Both the position numbers and the translations under genes were made by a program. Under the pieces are notes generated by a model. It saw only the letters and a list, made by a program, of their open reading frames with translations. It searched no databases and had not been told where the DNA came from. 64,000 nucleotides of DNA. Source: Allostella vacuolata. GTDB lineage: Bacteria; Pseudomonadota; Alphaproteobacteria; ATCC43930; Allostellaceae. This document shows, in pieces, positions 33,704 through 41,844 of the stretch (positions within the stretch are counted from its first letter, which is position 1; each line of letters begins with the position of its first letter). The stretch lies in the NCBI GenBank assembly GCA_006739055.1, contig AP019702.1, positions 4,737,388 through 4,801,387 on the forward strand, written 5' to 3'.

Positions 33704-34819
33704 ATGGCACCGCTCGACGGCATCACCGTCATCGACTTCTCGACCCTGCTGCCGGGGCCGCTCGCCACTCTGATCCTGGCGGAGGCCGGCGCCACCGTCC
33801 TCAAGGTCGAGCGCCCCGGGACCGGCGAGGACATGCGCGCCTACCCGCCCGCCTTCGGGCAGGACAGCGTCAACTTCGCTCTGCTGAACCGCGCCAAGCG
33901 CTCGATCGCCATCGACCTGAAGGCGCCCGGCGCCGTCGACCGGCTGCTGCCGCTGATCGACCGGGCCGACGTGCTGGTGGAGCAGTTCCGCCCCGGCGTC
34001 ATGGACCGGCTCGGCCTCGGCTGGGAGCGGCTGTCGGCCCGCAACCCGAAGCTGGTCTATTGCGCCATCACGGGCTACGGCCAGTCCGGCCCCAAGGCCC
34101 AGGTCGCCGGCCACGACATGAACTACATGGCCGAGACCGGGCTGCTGGCCCTGGCCGCCGGCCCGGACGGCGCGCCGGTGGTGCCGCCGGCCCTGGTCGC
34201 GGACATTGCCGGCGGCACCTATCCGGCGGTGATCAACATCCTGCTGGCGCTGGCCGAGCGCCAGCGCAGCGGCACCGGCCGGCGCCTCGACATCGCCATG
34301 ACCGACAACCTCTTCACCTTCATGTACTGGGCGATGGGCGACGGGATGGCCGGCGGCGCCTGGCCCCGGCCCGGCGGGGCGCGGGTCACCGGCGGCTCGG
34401 CGCGCTACCGGATCTATCGCACCCGGGACGGCGCCTACATGGCGGCGGCACCGCTCGAGGACCGCTTCTGGAGCATCTTCTGCGCGGTCATCGACCTGCC
34501 CGAGGCGGCGCGCGACGACCGTGCCGACCCCGAGGCATCCGCGCGCGCCGTCGCCGCGTGCATCGCCACGCGCACCGCGGCGGAATGGCAGGCGGCCTTC
34601 GCCGGCCGGGACTGCTGCTGCAACGTGGTCGGCTCCCTGCAGGACGCCATGGCCGACCCGCATTTCGTCGGCCGCGGCCTCTTCGCGCGCGGCCTGCTCG
34701 ACGGCATGGGCAACCGCATGCCGGCCCTGAAGACCCCGGTGGTGCCGGAGATGACGGCAACCCCCGCCGAGGCGGGCTATCCGGCGCTGGGAGAGGCCAA
34801 CGGCCTGCTCGGCGACTGA
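33704..34819 (+). CDS. CaiB/BaiF family III CoA transferase or 2-methylacyl-CoA racemase
   Basis: A 371-aa family III acyl-CoA enzyme. The fold pattern is clear (LPGPLATLILAEAGA, KVERPGTGEDMR). H137-D138 in GHDMNY and D167 in ADIAGG match the catalytic pair of 2-methylacyl-CoA racemases better than the single catalytic Asp of CoA transferases, so racemase activity is a real possibility. An alternative in-frame ATG at 33668 would add 12 residues. Neither start has a strong Shine-Dalgarno. The last 43 bp overlap the convergent ATPase gene. Confidence 0.85.
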   Translation: MAPLDGITVIDFSTLLPGPLATLILAEAGATVLKVERPGTGEDMRAYPPAFGQDSVNFALLNRAKRSIAIDLKAPGAVDRLLPLIDRADVLVEQFRPGVMDRLGLGWERLSARNPKLVYCAITGYGQSGPKAQVAGHDMNYMAETGLLALAAGPDGAPVVPPALVADIAGGTYPAVINILLALAERQRSGTGRRLDIAMTDNLFTFMYWAMGDGMAGGAWPRPGGARVTGGSARYRIYRTRDGAYMAAAPLEDRFWSIFCAVIDLPEAARDDRADPEASARAVAACIATRTAAEWQAAFAGRDCCCNVVGSLQDAMADPHFVGRGLFARGLLDGMGNRMPALKTPVVPEMTATPAEAGYPALGEANGLLGD

Positions 34820-35664
34820 CCCGCGGGCCGGGCGGCATCCCGGCCGGCCCGGCGCGGCCGGTGGATCGCGCCGACGAAGGCACGGACATGGTCGTCGGCC
34901 GGCCGCTCCAGGATGTCGGCCGGCGTGCCCTCCTGCACCACCACCCCGTCGCGCAGGATGGCGATGCGGTCGCCGAGGCGCGTCGCCTCGTCGAGGTCGT
35001 GGGTGACGAAGACGATGGTCCGGCCATGGTCGCGCTGCAGGTCCGCCAGCAGGTCCTGCAGCTCGGCCCGGGTCAGCGGGTCGAGCGCCGAGAAGGGCTC
35101 GTCCATCAGCAGGATCGGGGTTTCCACGGCCAGCGCCCGGGCGAGGCCGACCCGCTGCTGCATCCCGCCCGAGAGCGCCGCCGGGTAGTGGCGTTCATAG
35201 CCGGCCAGGCCGACGCGGGCGATCCACTCCGCCGCCTTGGCCTCGCGGGCGGCCCGCCGCTCGCCGCGGATCGCCAGGCCGTAGGCCACGTTCTCGATCA
35301 CCGGCCGGTGCGGCAGCAGGCCGAAATGCTGGAACACCATGGCGACCATGCGCCGGCGGAACGCCCCCAGCCCGGCCCGGTCGAGCGCCAGGACATCGAC
35401 CCCGTCGACCCGGACATGGCCGGCGGTCGGCTCGACCAGCCGGTTGACGTGCCGGACCAGCGTCGACTTGCCGGACCCGGACAGGCCCATCAGGACGAAG
35501 ACCTGGCCCGCCTCGATCGCGAGCGACACCTCGTCGAGCGCCAGCGTATGGCCCCACTCCGCCAGCAGCGCCGCCTTCCCGGCACCGCCGCGCACGGCGT
35601 CCAGCGCGCGCCGCGGCCGCCGGCCGAAGATGGTGGTGACGCCGTCGAGTTCGATCAGGGCCAT
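34777..35664 (-). CDS. Betaine/choline/proline-type ABC transporter ATPase (ProV/OpuAA-like)
   Basis: A 295-aa ATPase of the quaternary amine transporter family. Walker A GLSGSGKST lies near residue 58. The signature is LSGGMQQRVG, Walker B MDEPFSALDP, and the H-loop VTHDLDEA. The QGTPADILE-like stretch before the end is typical; the tandem CBS domains of classical ProV are absent. A polar tail of about 25 residues extends past the usual end and overlaps the CaiB-family gene by 43 bp. It is last in an operon with its permease and binding protein, with a 3-nt gap to the permease. Confidence 0.9.
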   Translation of the reverse strand: MALIELDGVTTIFGRRPRRALDAVRGGAGKAALLAEWGHTLALDEVSLAIEAGQVFVLMGLSGSGKSTLVRHVNRLVEPTAGHVRVDGVDVLALDRAGLGAFRRRMVAMVFQHFGLLPHRPVIENVAYGLAIRGERRAAREAKAAEWIARVGLAGYERHYPAALSGGMQQRVGLARALAVETPILLMDEPFSALDPLTRAELQDLLADLQRDHGRTIVFVTHDLDEATRLGDRIAILRDGVVVQEGTPADILERPADDHVRAFVGAIHRPRRAGRDAARPAGQSPSRPLASPSAG

Positions 35665-35667
35665 GGG

Positions 35668-36543
35668 CTACCCCGACAGGCCGCGGCGCGCCTGGAGACG
35701 CTGCCCATAGGCCTGGGTGATGCGGTCGAACGCGATCGCCAGAAGCACGATCGCCAGGCCGCCGACGAACCCCTCGCCGGGGTCGCCGCGCTGCAGGCCG
35801 AGCAGCACCGTCTCCCCCACCCCGCGGGCGCCGATCATCGAGGCGATGACCACCATGGAGAGCGCCATCATCGTGGTCTGGTTCAGGCCCTGCATGATCG
35901 ACGGCAGGGCGAGCGGCAGCTCGACGCCGCGCAGCACCTGGCCGCGGGTGGCCCCGAAGGCGCGCGCGGCCTCGGCCACGGCCCCGTCCACCTGGCGGAT
36001 CCCGAGATCGGTCAGGCGCACCAGCGGCGGCGTGGCATAGACGACGGTCGCCAGGATCGCCGGCACCTTGCCGAGCCCGAACAGCATCGCCGCCGGGATC
36101 AGGTAGACGAAGCTGGGGATCGTCTGCATCAGGTCGAGGAACGGCACCACGACCGCCCGGACCGGCCGGTAGCGGGCCGACAGCACGCCCAGCGGCAGGC
36201 CGGTCACGACCGCGATGCCGACCGATACCAGGATGATGGCGATGGTCTGCATCGCCTGGTCCCACAGGCCGAGCGCACCGACCAGCCAGGCCACCGCCGC
36301 CATCGCCGCGGCCAGGCGCAGGCTGCGCCCGGCCAGCAGCGCCAGCAGGGCCACCGCCAGCAGCACCACGGCCGGCGGGGCACCGCGCAGCCCGCGCTCG
36401 ATCCAGACCAGCACCACCAGCAGCGAATCGGCGAAGGCCTGGAAGGCATCGCCATGCGACACCACCAGGTAATCGACCGCCGCGTTCACCGCGCGCTTGA
36501 TCGGCCCCGCCAGGTCCGGGAATGCGGGCAGATCGGGGAACAG
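35668..36543 (-). CDS. Betaine/choline/proline-type ABC transporter permease (ProW/OpuAB-like)
   Basis: A 291-aa permease with about seven helices and the ProW EAA loop (EAARAFGATRGQVLRGVELPLA). The usual N-terminal pattern (FPDLPAFPDLAGPIKRAVN) is encoded upstream of the first standard start, the GTG at 36489. The preferred start is CTG at 36543, with AGGAGG five bases upstream; an in-frame stop lies just before it. The GTG start would give 273 aa and has no Shine-Dalgarno. It is 38 bp downstream of the binding-protein gene. Confidence 0.9.
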   Translation of the reverse strand: MFPDLPAFPDLAGPIKRAVNAAVDYLVVSHGDAFQAFADSLLVVLVWIERGLRGAPPAVVLLAVALLALLAGRSLRLAAAMAAVAWLVGALGLWDQAMQTIAIILVSVGIAVVTGLPLGVLSARYRPVRAVVVPFLDLMQTIPSFVYLIPAAMLFGLGKVPAILATVVYATPPLVRLTDLGIRQVDGAVAEAARAFGATRGQVLRGVELPLALPSIMQGLNQTTMMALSMVVIASMIGARGVGETVLLGLQRGDPGEGFVGGLAIVLLAIAFDRITQAYGQRLQARRGLSG

Positions 36544-36554
36544 GCCCGCCTCCT
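36541..36554 (-). promoter_or_regulatory. Shine-Dalgarno and CTG start of the ProW-like gene
   Basis: On the minus strand AGGAGG (36554-36549), five bases, then CTG (36543-36541) followed by the conserved FPDLP coding sequence. This is the strongest ribosome-binding signal available and includes the family's N-terminus. Confidence 0.65.
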
Positions 36555-36581
36555 GGCAGCCGATGCCGGTTCAGCGCCGGC

Positions 36582-37598
36582 TCAGAGGCCGGCCTTGACC
36601 CGGGCGGCGACATCCGCCGGCACCCAGGCCGACCAGACGTCCTCGCGCGTCTTCAGGAAGTTGCGGGCGCCGTCCGCGGCCTTGCCGCCGGTGTCCTGCA
36701 TGTAGGCCAGCGCCTCGGAGACGATGTCGCCGCTGGTCTGGTAGGCCTCCAGGAAGCGGGCGATGCCCGGCGATTTGTCGGCGAAGGCGGAATTGACCCC
36801 GACCACCACCTTGACCACCGGATAGGCGGTGGCCGTCCTGACCTTCGCCGGGTCCTTCTCGGCCGTCATCGCGTCCCACGACGCCTGGTCGAACGGCGGC
36901 TCCTCCAGCATCACCAGGTCGCGGCCGATCTTGCCCAGCAGCCAGGTCGGCCCCCAGTAGTAGAACAGCACGGGCTGGCGGCGGCGCACCGCGCTCTCGG
37001 CCGCCGCGGCCAGGGCGGCACCGGTACCCGGCTTGAAGTTGGTGAAGTGGTCGAGCAGCCCGTAGGCGTGCAGCTTCTTCTCGTTCACCACCTCGCACTG
37101 CCAGCCGGCGACGCAGTTGTAGAAGCGGCCCTTGCCGGGTTCCTCGGGATCGCGGAACACGGCCTTGTGCCGCGGCAGGTCCGAGACCGACTTCAACCCC
37201 CTGGCCGGCGCCTGGTCGCCCTCGACTGCATAGCGCGGCACGAACCAGCCCTGGATGGCGTCGGGGAAGTTGGTCCCGTTCTCCCGCACGGTGCCGGCGG
37301 CGGCCGCCTTGGTCCAGGCCTCGGGCTGGTTGTTGGCCCAGATCTCCATCAGCACCTGGACGTCGCCGCGGGCCAGCCCGTTGATCAGCGGGATGGTCGA
37401 CCCCGGCACGGTATCGACCTTGCAGCCATAGCCCTTGGTCAGGATCGCCTGGGCGACCGCGGTGTGGAAGGCGGCCGAGTCCCAGTCGAGGCCGCCGAAG
37501 ACGATCGGCTGGTCCGTCTCGCATTTCGGGTCGGCGGCCCAGGCGGGCGGCGCGCACAGGAATGCGGCGGCGGCGAGCGCAGCGCGGAAGCGGGTCAT
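36582..37598 (-). CDS. Periplasmic betaine/choline/proline-type binding protein (ProX/OpuAC-like)
   Basis: A 338-aa solute-binding protein with a signal peptide (residues 1 to about 21, FRAALAAAAFLCAPPAWAAD). The OpuAC domain has family blocks GLDWDSAAFHTAVAQAIL, STIPLINGLARGDVQVLMEI and YYWGPTWLL. Aromatic residues in such regions cage quaternary ammonium groups. It is first in the operon with permease and ATPase. Likely ligands are glycine betaine, choline, proline betaine or carnitine, in osmoprotection or catabolism. Confidence 0.9.
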   Translation of the reverse strand: MTRFRAALAAAAFLCAPPAWAADPKCETDQPIVFGGLDWDSAAFHTAVAQAILTKGYGCKVDTVPGSTIPLINGLARGDVQVLMEIWANNQPEAWTKAAAAGTVRENGTNFPDAIQGWFVPRYAVEGDQAPARGLKSVSDLPRHKAVFRDPEEPGKGRFYNCVAGWQCEVVNEKKLHAYGLLDHFTNFKPGTGAALAAAAESAVRRRQPVLFYYWGPTWLLGKIGRDLVMLEEPPFDQASWDAMTAEKDPAKVRTATAYPVVKVVVGVNSAFADKSPGIARFLEAYQTSGDIVSEALAYMQDTGGKAADGARNFLKTREDVWSAWVPADVAARVKAGL

Positions 37599-37742
37599 GG
37601 CGTATTCTCCCCCGGGCAGGCGCCGGACGACGGCGCTAGAGCGTTTTCGGCCCAGCCGCAACGTCGCCGAGCCCCGATCGTTCCGGAATTCGGTGCCTGT
37701 TGGCTGGGCAGAGCGGGCCAGCATGCGGTAAGGGAGCGCAAA

Positions 37743-39653
37743 GTGCCAGCCGGGCACGCCACGGATCGGCAGATTTGGATGCATGAGCAGGACTCCGCAC
37801 CGGCGCCGGACGCGCTGCGGCTCGAACGGTTCGTTCCCTTGCAGGGCGCCAACTGGGTCGTGCCGCGATCGGCGCTGATCGCCACCGTCCGGGGCGACTT
37901 CCCGTCGGCGGCCTGGCCGGCCGTCGCCCCGCTCCTGGACCGCCTGTTCCCGGCCGGACTGCCCGACCTGCCCTTTCCGCCGCCGCCGGCCGACGCGGCC
38001 GAGGCGGTCGAGGCGCTGGCGGGCTTCCTGCTGGCCTGGGTCGATCATCCGCCCCCGGCGGCCGCCCGCACCGGCGCCGGCAGCGGCGCACGCCATCTGG
38101 CCGCGATCCCGACCGGCAGCTTCGAGCTGACCCGGTCGGCCATGGAGCTGGCGGCCGACCTGCTCAACCGGGCGGCTTCGCCGGACGCCCCCGCCGCCGG
38201 CTGGAGCGAAGGCGCCGTCGCGCGGATCCTGCAGCTCCGCAAGGACGGCGATTCCTGGCTGCCGCGCAGCCGGCGTTCGCTGGTCCGCGCCGCGCAGGCC
38301 CGGAACATTCCCTGGCGGATGCTCGAGCCGGCCCCCTACATCTTCCAGTTCGGGGAAGGACGGTTCGGCCGGCGCTTCAATGCCTCCGGCACCTGGCGCA
38401 CCGGGGCCATTGCCAGTTCGCTGGCGGGCAACAAGCGCACCGGCAACACCATGCTGCGCCGCAGCGGCCTGCCGGCCGCGCGGCAGGAGCCGGTCGCCAG
38501 CGCCGACGAGATCCGGGACTTCGCCCGCCGCGCCGGCCTGCCGGTGGTGGTGAAGCCGGTCGCCATGTCCCTGAGCCGGGGCGTGAGCCTCGTCTTCGCC
38601 GACGACGAGATCGATCCGGCCTGGGCGGCGGCGGCGGCCGCGGCGGCCGAACAGCCCGTGGTCGCCGAGACCTATATCGCCGGCAACGAGTACCGGGTCC
38701 TGGTCATCCGCGGCGAGGTGGCCGCGGCGCTGATGCGTCCCTACCCCTCCGTCACCGGCGACGGGCGGCACAGCATCGGCGAGCTGATCGGGATCGCCAA
38801 CGCCGACCCCCGGCGCGGGCCGGAAGAGCACGGCTTCCCGCTCTACCCGATCGCGATCGACGAGAACAGCCGGCGCTACCTGGCCCGCAAGGGCCTGACC
38901 TACGACAGCATCCCGGCCGCCGGGGAAGAGGTCCAGGTGCATGTCCGGCCGGGGATGCGGATGGGCGGCCCGTGGCGCATCGACGTCACCCGCCGGATGC
39001 ATCCGGACAATCGCGCCATGACGGTCCGGGCGGCCGGGCTGGTCGGCCTGGACGTCGCCGGCATCGACCTGCGCATGCCGGACATAACCCGGTCCTGGCG
39101 CGAGGTCGGCGGCGGGATCTGCGAGGTAAACCCGCACCCGAACCTGAGGATCCACTACGACATGGAAACCGACCTGGACGTCGCCGGCATCCTGCTCGAC
39201 CGCTGCTATCCGCCGGCCGAGCGCGGGCTGATGCGCCATGTCCTGCTGGTTTCGGACGACGACCTGTCCCAGCATCTGGCCGCCGTCGCCGCGGCCCTGC
39301 GCGGGCGGTTCGGATGGCGGGTCGGCACGGTCAGCCGGAACGGGGTCGACCTGGACGGCTGGCGCCCCGGCATCGCCGTCCGCGCCCTGCCCGAGGCCTA
39401 TGGCCTGATCGCGGAGGACCCGACGCTGGACGCCGCGGTCTACGCGGCGCCGGCGGAGGCCCTGGTGGCGACCGGCCTCGGCGCCCAGCGGCTGGATGCC
39501 GCCTTCGCCGGCCGCGGGCCGGAGCGGGCGACGGCGATGGTCGCGGCCCTGACGGAGGGGCTGGGCGTGCCCTTGCGCCGCCTGCCCGGATCCCCCGAGA
39601 CGACGGCCGAAGCGGTCGTGAAGGACATCGAGCGCGCCCTCGCGCCGACCTGA
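37743..39653 (+). CDS. Cyanophycin synthetase-like ATP-grasp protein with decayed Mur-ligase module (CphA2-like)
   Basis: A 636-aa protein against about 870-900 for full-length CphA. Residues about 20-170 resemble the CphA N-terminal domain (LQGANW). Residues about 200-490 are an ATP-grasp domain: K271 in VVVKPV, GDGRHSIGEL at 339-348, NADPRRG, and metal ligands E461 and N463 in EVNPHP. Residues 498-590 align along their length with the start of the Mur-ligase half, but the P-loop GTNGKTT position reads SDDDLSQ, and the rest of that half is missing. This layout recalls CphA2, which polymerises beta-aspartyl-arginine dipeptides. GTG at 37743 has AGGGAG six bases upstream. No cyanophycinase or CphA1 is nearby. 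Confidence 0.8.
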   Translation: MPAGHATDRQIWMHEQDSAPAPDALRLERFVPLQGANWVVPRSALIATVRGDFPSAAWPAVAPLLDRLFPAGLPDLPFPPPPADAAEAVEALAGFLLAWVDHPPPAAARTGAGSGARHLAAIPTGSFELTRSAMELAADLLNRAASPDAPAAGWSEGAVARILQLRKDGDSWLPRSRRSLVRAAQARNIPWRMLEPAPYIFQFGEGRFGRRFNASGTWRTGAIASSLAGNKRTGNTMLRRSGLPAARQEPVASADEIRDFARRAGLPVVVKPVAMSLSRGVSLVFADDEIDPAWAAAAAAAAEQPVVAETYIAGNEYRVLVIRGEVAAALMRPYPSVTGDGRHSIGELIGIANADPRRGPEEHGFPLYPIAIDENSRRYLARKGLTYDSIPAAGEEVQVHVRPGMRMGGPWRIDVTRRMHPDNRAMTVRAAGLVGLDVAGIDLRMPDITRSWREVGGGICEVNPHPNLRIHYDMETDLDVAGILLDRCYPPAERGLMRHVLLVSDDDLSQHLAAVAAALRGRFGWRVGTVSRNGVDLDGWRPGIAVRALPEAYGLIAEDPTLDAAVYAAPAEALVATGLGAQRLDAAFAGRGPERATAMVAALTEGLGVPLRRLPGSPETTAEAVVKDIERALAPT

Positions 39654-39761
39654 TTAGCCCCCGCGCCATCTGGGCAAGATCCGCGCGAATTGTTACAGAT
39701 TCGTGAAGCAGGCCGGCCGATGCCGCCGGCCGGCCGCGAACGCATCCGGGGAAACGCCGAC

Positions 39762-40799
39762 ATGAACCGCAATCGGGCCGCCGTCGCCCTCGCCCTGCCG
39801 CTGCTGGCCGGCGCCGCCGCCAGCCCGGCCGCGGCCCAGGGCCAGCTCAACCTCTACTGCTCCGTCCAGGTCGAATGGTGCCAGGCGATCGCCACCAACT
39901 TCGAGCGGGACACCAAGGTCAAGGTGGCGATGACCCAGAAGGGGTCCGGCGAGACCTTTGCCCAGATCCGCGCCGAGGCGCAGAACCCCAAGGCCGACGT
40001 CTGGTTCGGCGGCACCGGCGACCCGCACATGGCCGCCGCCGAGGAGAAGCTGACCGTCGCCTACGAGAGCGCCAACCTGAAGGAGCTGCATCCCTGGGCG
40101 CGCCTGCAATGGACGCAGTCGAACAAGCGCGCGGTCGGGGTCTATGCGGGCGCGCTCGGCTTCGGCTTCAACCGCGAGCTCCTGGCCAAGAAGGGGCAGG
40201 CCGCGCCCGCCTGCTGGGCCGACCTGACCAGGCCCGGCCTCAAGGGCGAGATCCAGATGGCCAACCCGAATTCCTCGGGCACCGCCTACGTCATGATCGC
40301 GACCATCGTGCAGCTGATGGGCGAGGACCAGGCGTTCCAGTACATGAAGGCGCTGCACCCCAACGTGAACGCCTACACAAGGTCCGGCACCGCGCCGATC
40401 AAGGCGGTGGCGCGCGGCGAGACCGGCGTCTCCATCAGCTTCGTGCATGACGCGGTGGTGGAGGCCAACGCCGGCTTCCCGGCCGACTATGCGACGCCGT
40501 GCGAGGGCACCGGCTTCGAGATCGGCTCGATGTCGATCATCGCCGGCGCGCGCAACCTGGCCAACGCGAAGAAGTTCTACGACTGGGCCCTGACGGCGCC
40601 GGCCCAGCGGCTCGGCTACGACGCCGGCCGGCAGCTGCAGACCCCTGCCAACATGGCGGCGCCGCTGCCGCCCAAGGCCCCCGACCTGTCGAAGATGAAG
40701 CTGATCGAGTACGACTTCGCGAAGTACGGCAAGGCGGCCGAGCGCAAGCGGCTGATCGAGCGCTGGGACCGGGAGGTCGGCGGCCTGCCGCGCGGCTGA
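39762..40799 (+). CDS. Fe(III)-type ABC transporter substrate-binding protein, copy 1
   Basis: A 345-aa periplasmic binding protein of the AfuA/FbpA-like class with a signal peptide (residues 1 to about 25, ALPLLAGAAASPAAAQG). The mature start LNLYCSVQVEWC and later NPNSSGTAYVMIATIVQLMG are typical of iron(III) or related oxyanion-binding members. The second paralogue follows directly, overlapping by TGATG, and both precede one permease and one ATPase. They may bind different chelates or states. Whether the ligand is ferric ion, phosphonate or another compound is not proven by sequence. Confidence 0.85.
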   Translation: MNRNRAAVALALPLLAGAAASPAAAQGQLNLYCSVQVEWCQAIATNFERDTKVKVAMTQKGSGETFAQIRAEAQNPKADVWFGGTGDPHMAAAEEKLTVAYESANLKELHPWARLQWTQSNKRAVGVYAGALGFGFNRELLAKKGQAAPACWADLTRPGLKGEIQMANPNSSGTAYVMIATIVQLMGEDQAFQYMKALHPNVNAYTRSGTAPIKAVARGETGVSISFVHDAVVEANAGFPADYATPCEGTGFEIGSMSIIAGARNLANAKKFYDWALTAPAQRLGYDAGRQLQTPANMAAPLPPKAPDLSKMKLIEYDFAKYGKAAERKRLIERWDREVGGLPRG

Positions 40800-41818
40800 T
40801 GCGCCGCCTCGCCGCCATAGCCCTCGCCGTCGCGACCCTGTCGGCCGGGCCCGCGGCCGGACAGGGCGCGCTCAACCTCTACTGCTCCGGCCCGGTCGAA
40901 TGGTGCCAGGAGATGGCGACCGGCTTCCAGGCGGCGACCGGGACCCAGGTCGCGATGACCCAGAAGAGCACCGGCGAGGTGCTGGCCCAGATCCGGGCCG
41001 AGGCCGCCAACCCGCGCGGCGACGTGTGGTGGACGGGCCAGGCCGACGCCCACCTGGTGGCGGCCGAGCAGGGGCTGACGGAGCCGTTCCGGCCGGCGGC
41101 GCTCGACGACCTGGAGCCATGGGCGCGCGACCTGTGGACGGCATCGGGCGGCCGCACGGTCGGCATGGCCGGGCTCGTCGTCGGCATCGGCTACAACACC
41201 GAGCTCCTGGCCAAGAAGAAGCTGCCGCCGCCGGCCTGCTGGGACGACCTGCTGCGGCCCGCCTATCGCGGCGAGATCCAGATGTCGAACCCGCATTCCT
41301 CGGGCACGGCCTATACGATCCTCACCATCCTGGTGCAGATCAAGGGCGAGGACGCGGCGTTCCGCTTCCTCCAGGGCATGCACGCCAACGTCAACAGCTA
41401 CCCCCGCTCCGGCATCGCCCCCACCCGCGCCGTCGCCCGCGGCGAGACGGCGATCTCGCTCGGCTTCGTGCAAGGCTTCGCGGCCGAGACCAAGGCCGGC
41501 TTCCCGGTCGCGACGGCCGCCCCGTGCGAGGGCACGACGCTGGCGGTCGACGCCATGTCGATCGTCAAGGGCGCCCGCAACCGCGCCCAGGCCCGGCGCT
41601 TCTACGACTGGGCGCTGACCCCGGAGGCCCAGGCCCTGACGGCCAAGGCGGGCCAGCTGCACCTGCCCGCCAACCGCAAGGCCCCGCCCCCGCCGGGCAC
41701 GCCCGACCTGTCGCAGGCCCGCCTGGTGCCGCAGGACCTGGCCCGCTTCGGCCGGTCGGCCGAGCGCAACCGCCTGCTGGCCCGCTGGGACGAGGAGATC
41801 GGGCGGCTGCCGCGATGA
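40799..41818 (+). CDS. Fe(III)-type ABC transporter substrate-binding protein, copy 2
   Basis: A 339-aa paralogue of the preceding protein; both share LNLYCS, VEWCQ, VAMTQK, AQIRAEA and SSGTAY in the same order, so they arose by tandem duplication. A signal peptide covers residues 1 to about 20. The two differ at ligand-cleft positions around the WFGG/WWTG turn, so divergent ligand preference is possible. It starts in a TGATG overlap with copy 1. A mini-ORF links it to the permease. Confidence 0.85.
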   Translation: MRRLAAIALAVATLSAGPAAGQGALNLYCSGPVEWCQEMATGFQAATGTQVAMTQKSTGEVLAQIRAEAANPRGDVWWTGQADAHLVAAEQGLTEPFRPAALDDLEPWARDLWTASGGRTVGMAGLVVGIGYNTELLAKKKLPPPACWDDLLRPAYRGEIQMSNPHSSGTAYTILTILVQIKGEDAAFRFLQGMHANVNSYPRSGIAPTRAVARGETAISLGFVQGFAAETKAGFPVATAAPCEGTTLAVDAMSIVKGARNRAQARRFYDWALTPEAQALTAKAGQLHLPANRKAPPPPGTPDLSQARLVPQDLARFGRSAERNRLLARWDEEIGRLPR

Positions 41819-41844
41819 TGCGGCCGGGCCGGCCACCGCGGTGA
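41818..41844 (+). other. Eight-codon mini-ORF linking binding protein 2 to the permease
   Basis: The binding-protein stop reads TGATG. From that ATG (41818) a frame encodes M-R-P-G-R-P-P-R and stops at TGA (41842-41844), which overlaps the permease GTG (41841) as GTGA. The permease itself begins M-R-K-P-G, so the mini-ORF looks like a diverged copy of its own start. Confidence 0.55.

Noticed and set aside
29848-33834. Very long minus-strand open frame opposite the ManC-like and kinase genes
   Set aside because: It is a shadow of high-GC codons on the other strand; the plus-strand genes show clear domains and its own translation has no recognisable motif.
36487-36489. GTG as start of the ProW-like gene
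   Set aside because: It lacks a ribosome-binding site and removes the conserved N-terminal segment that CTG 36543 includes.
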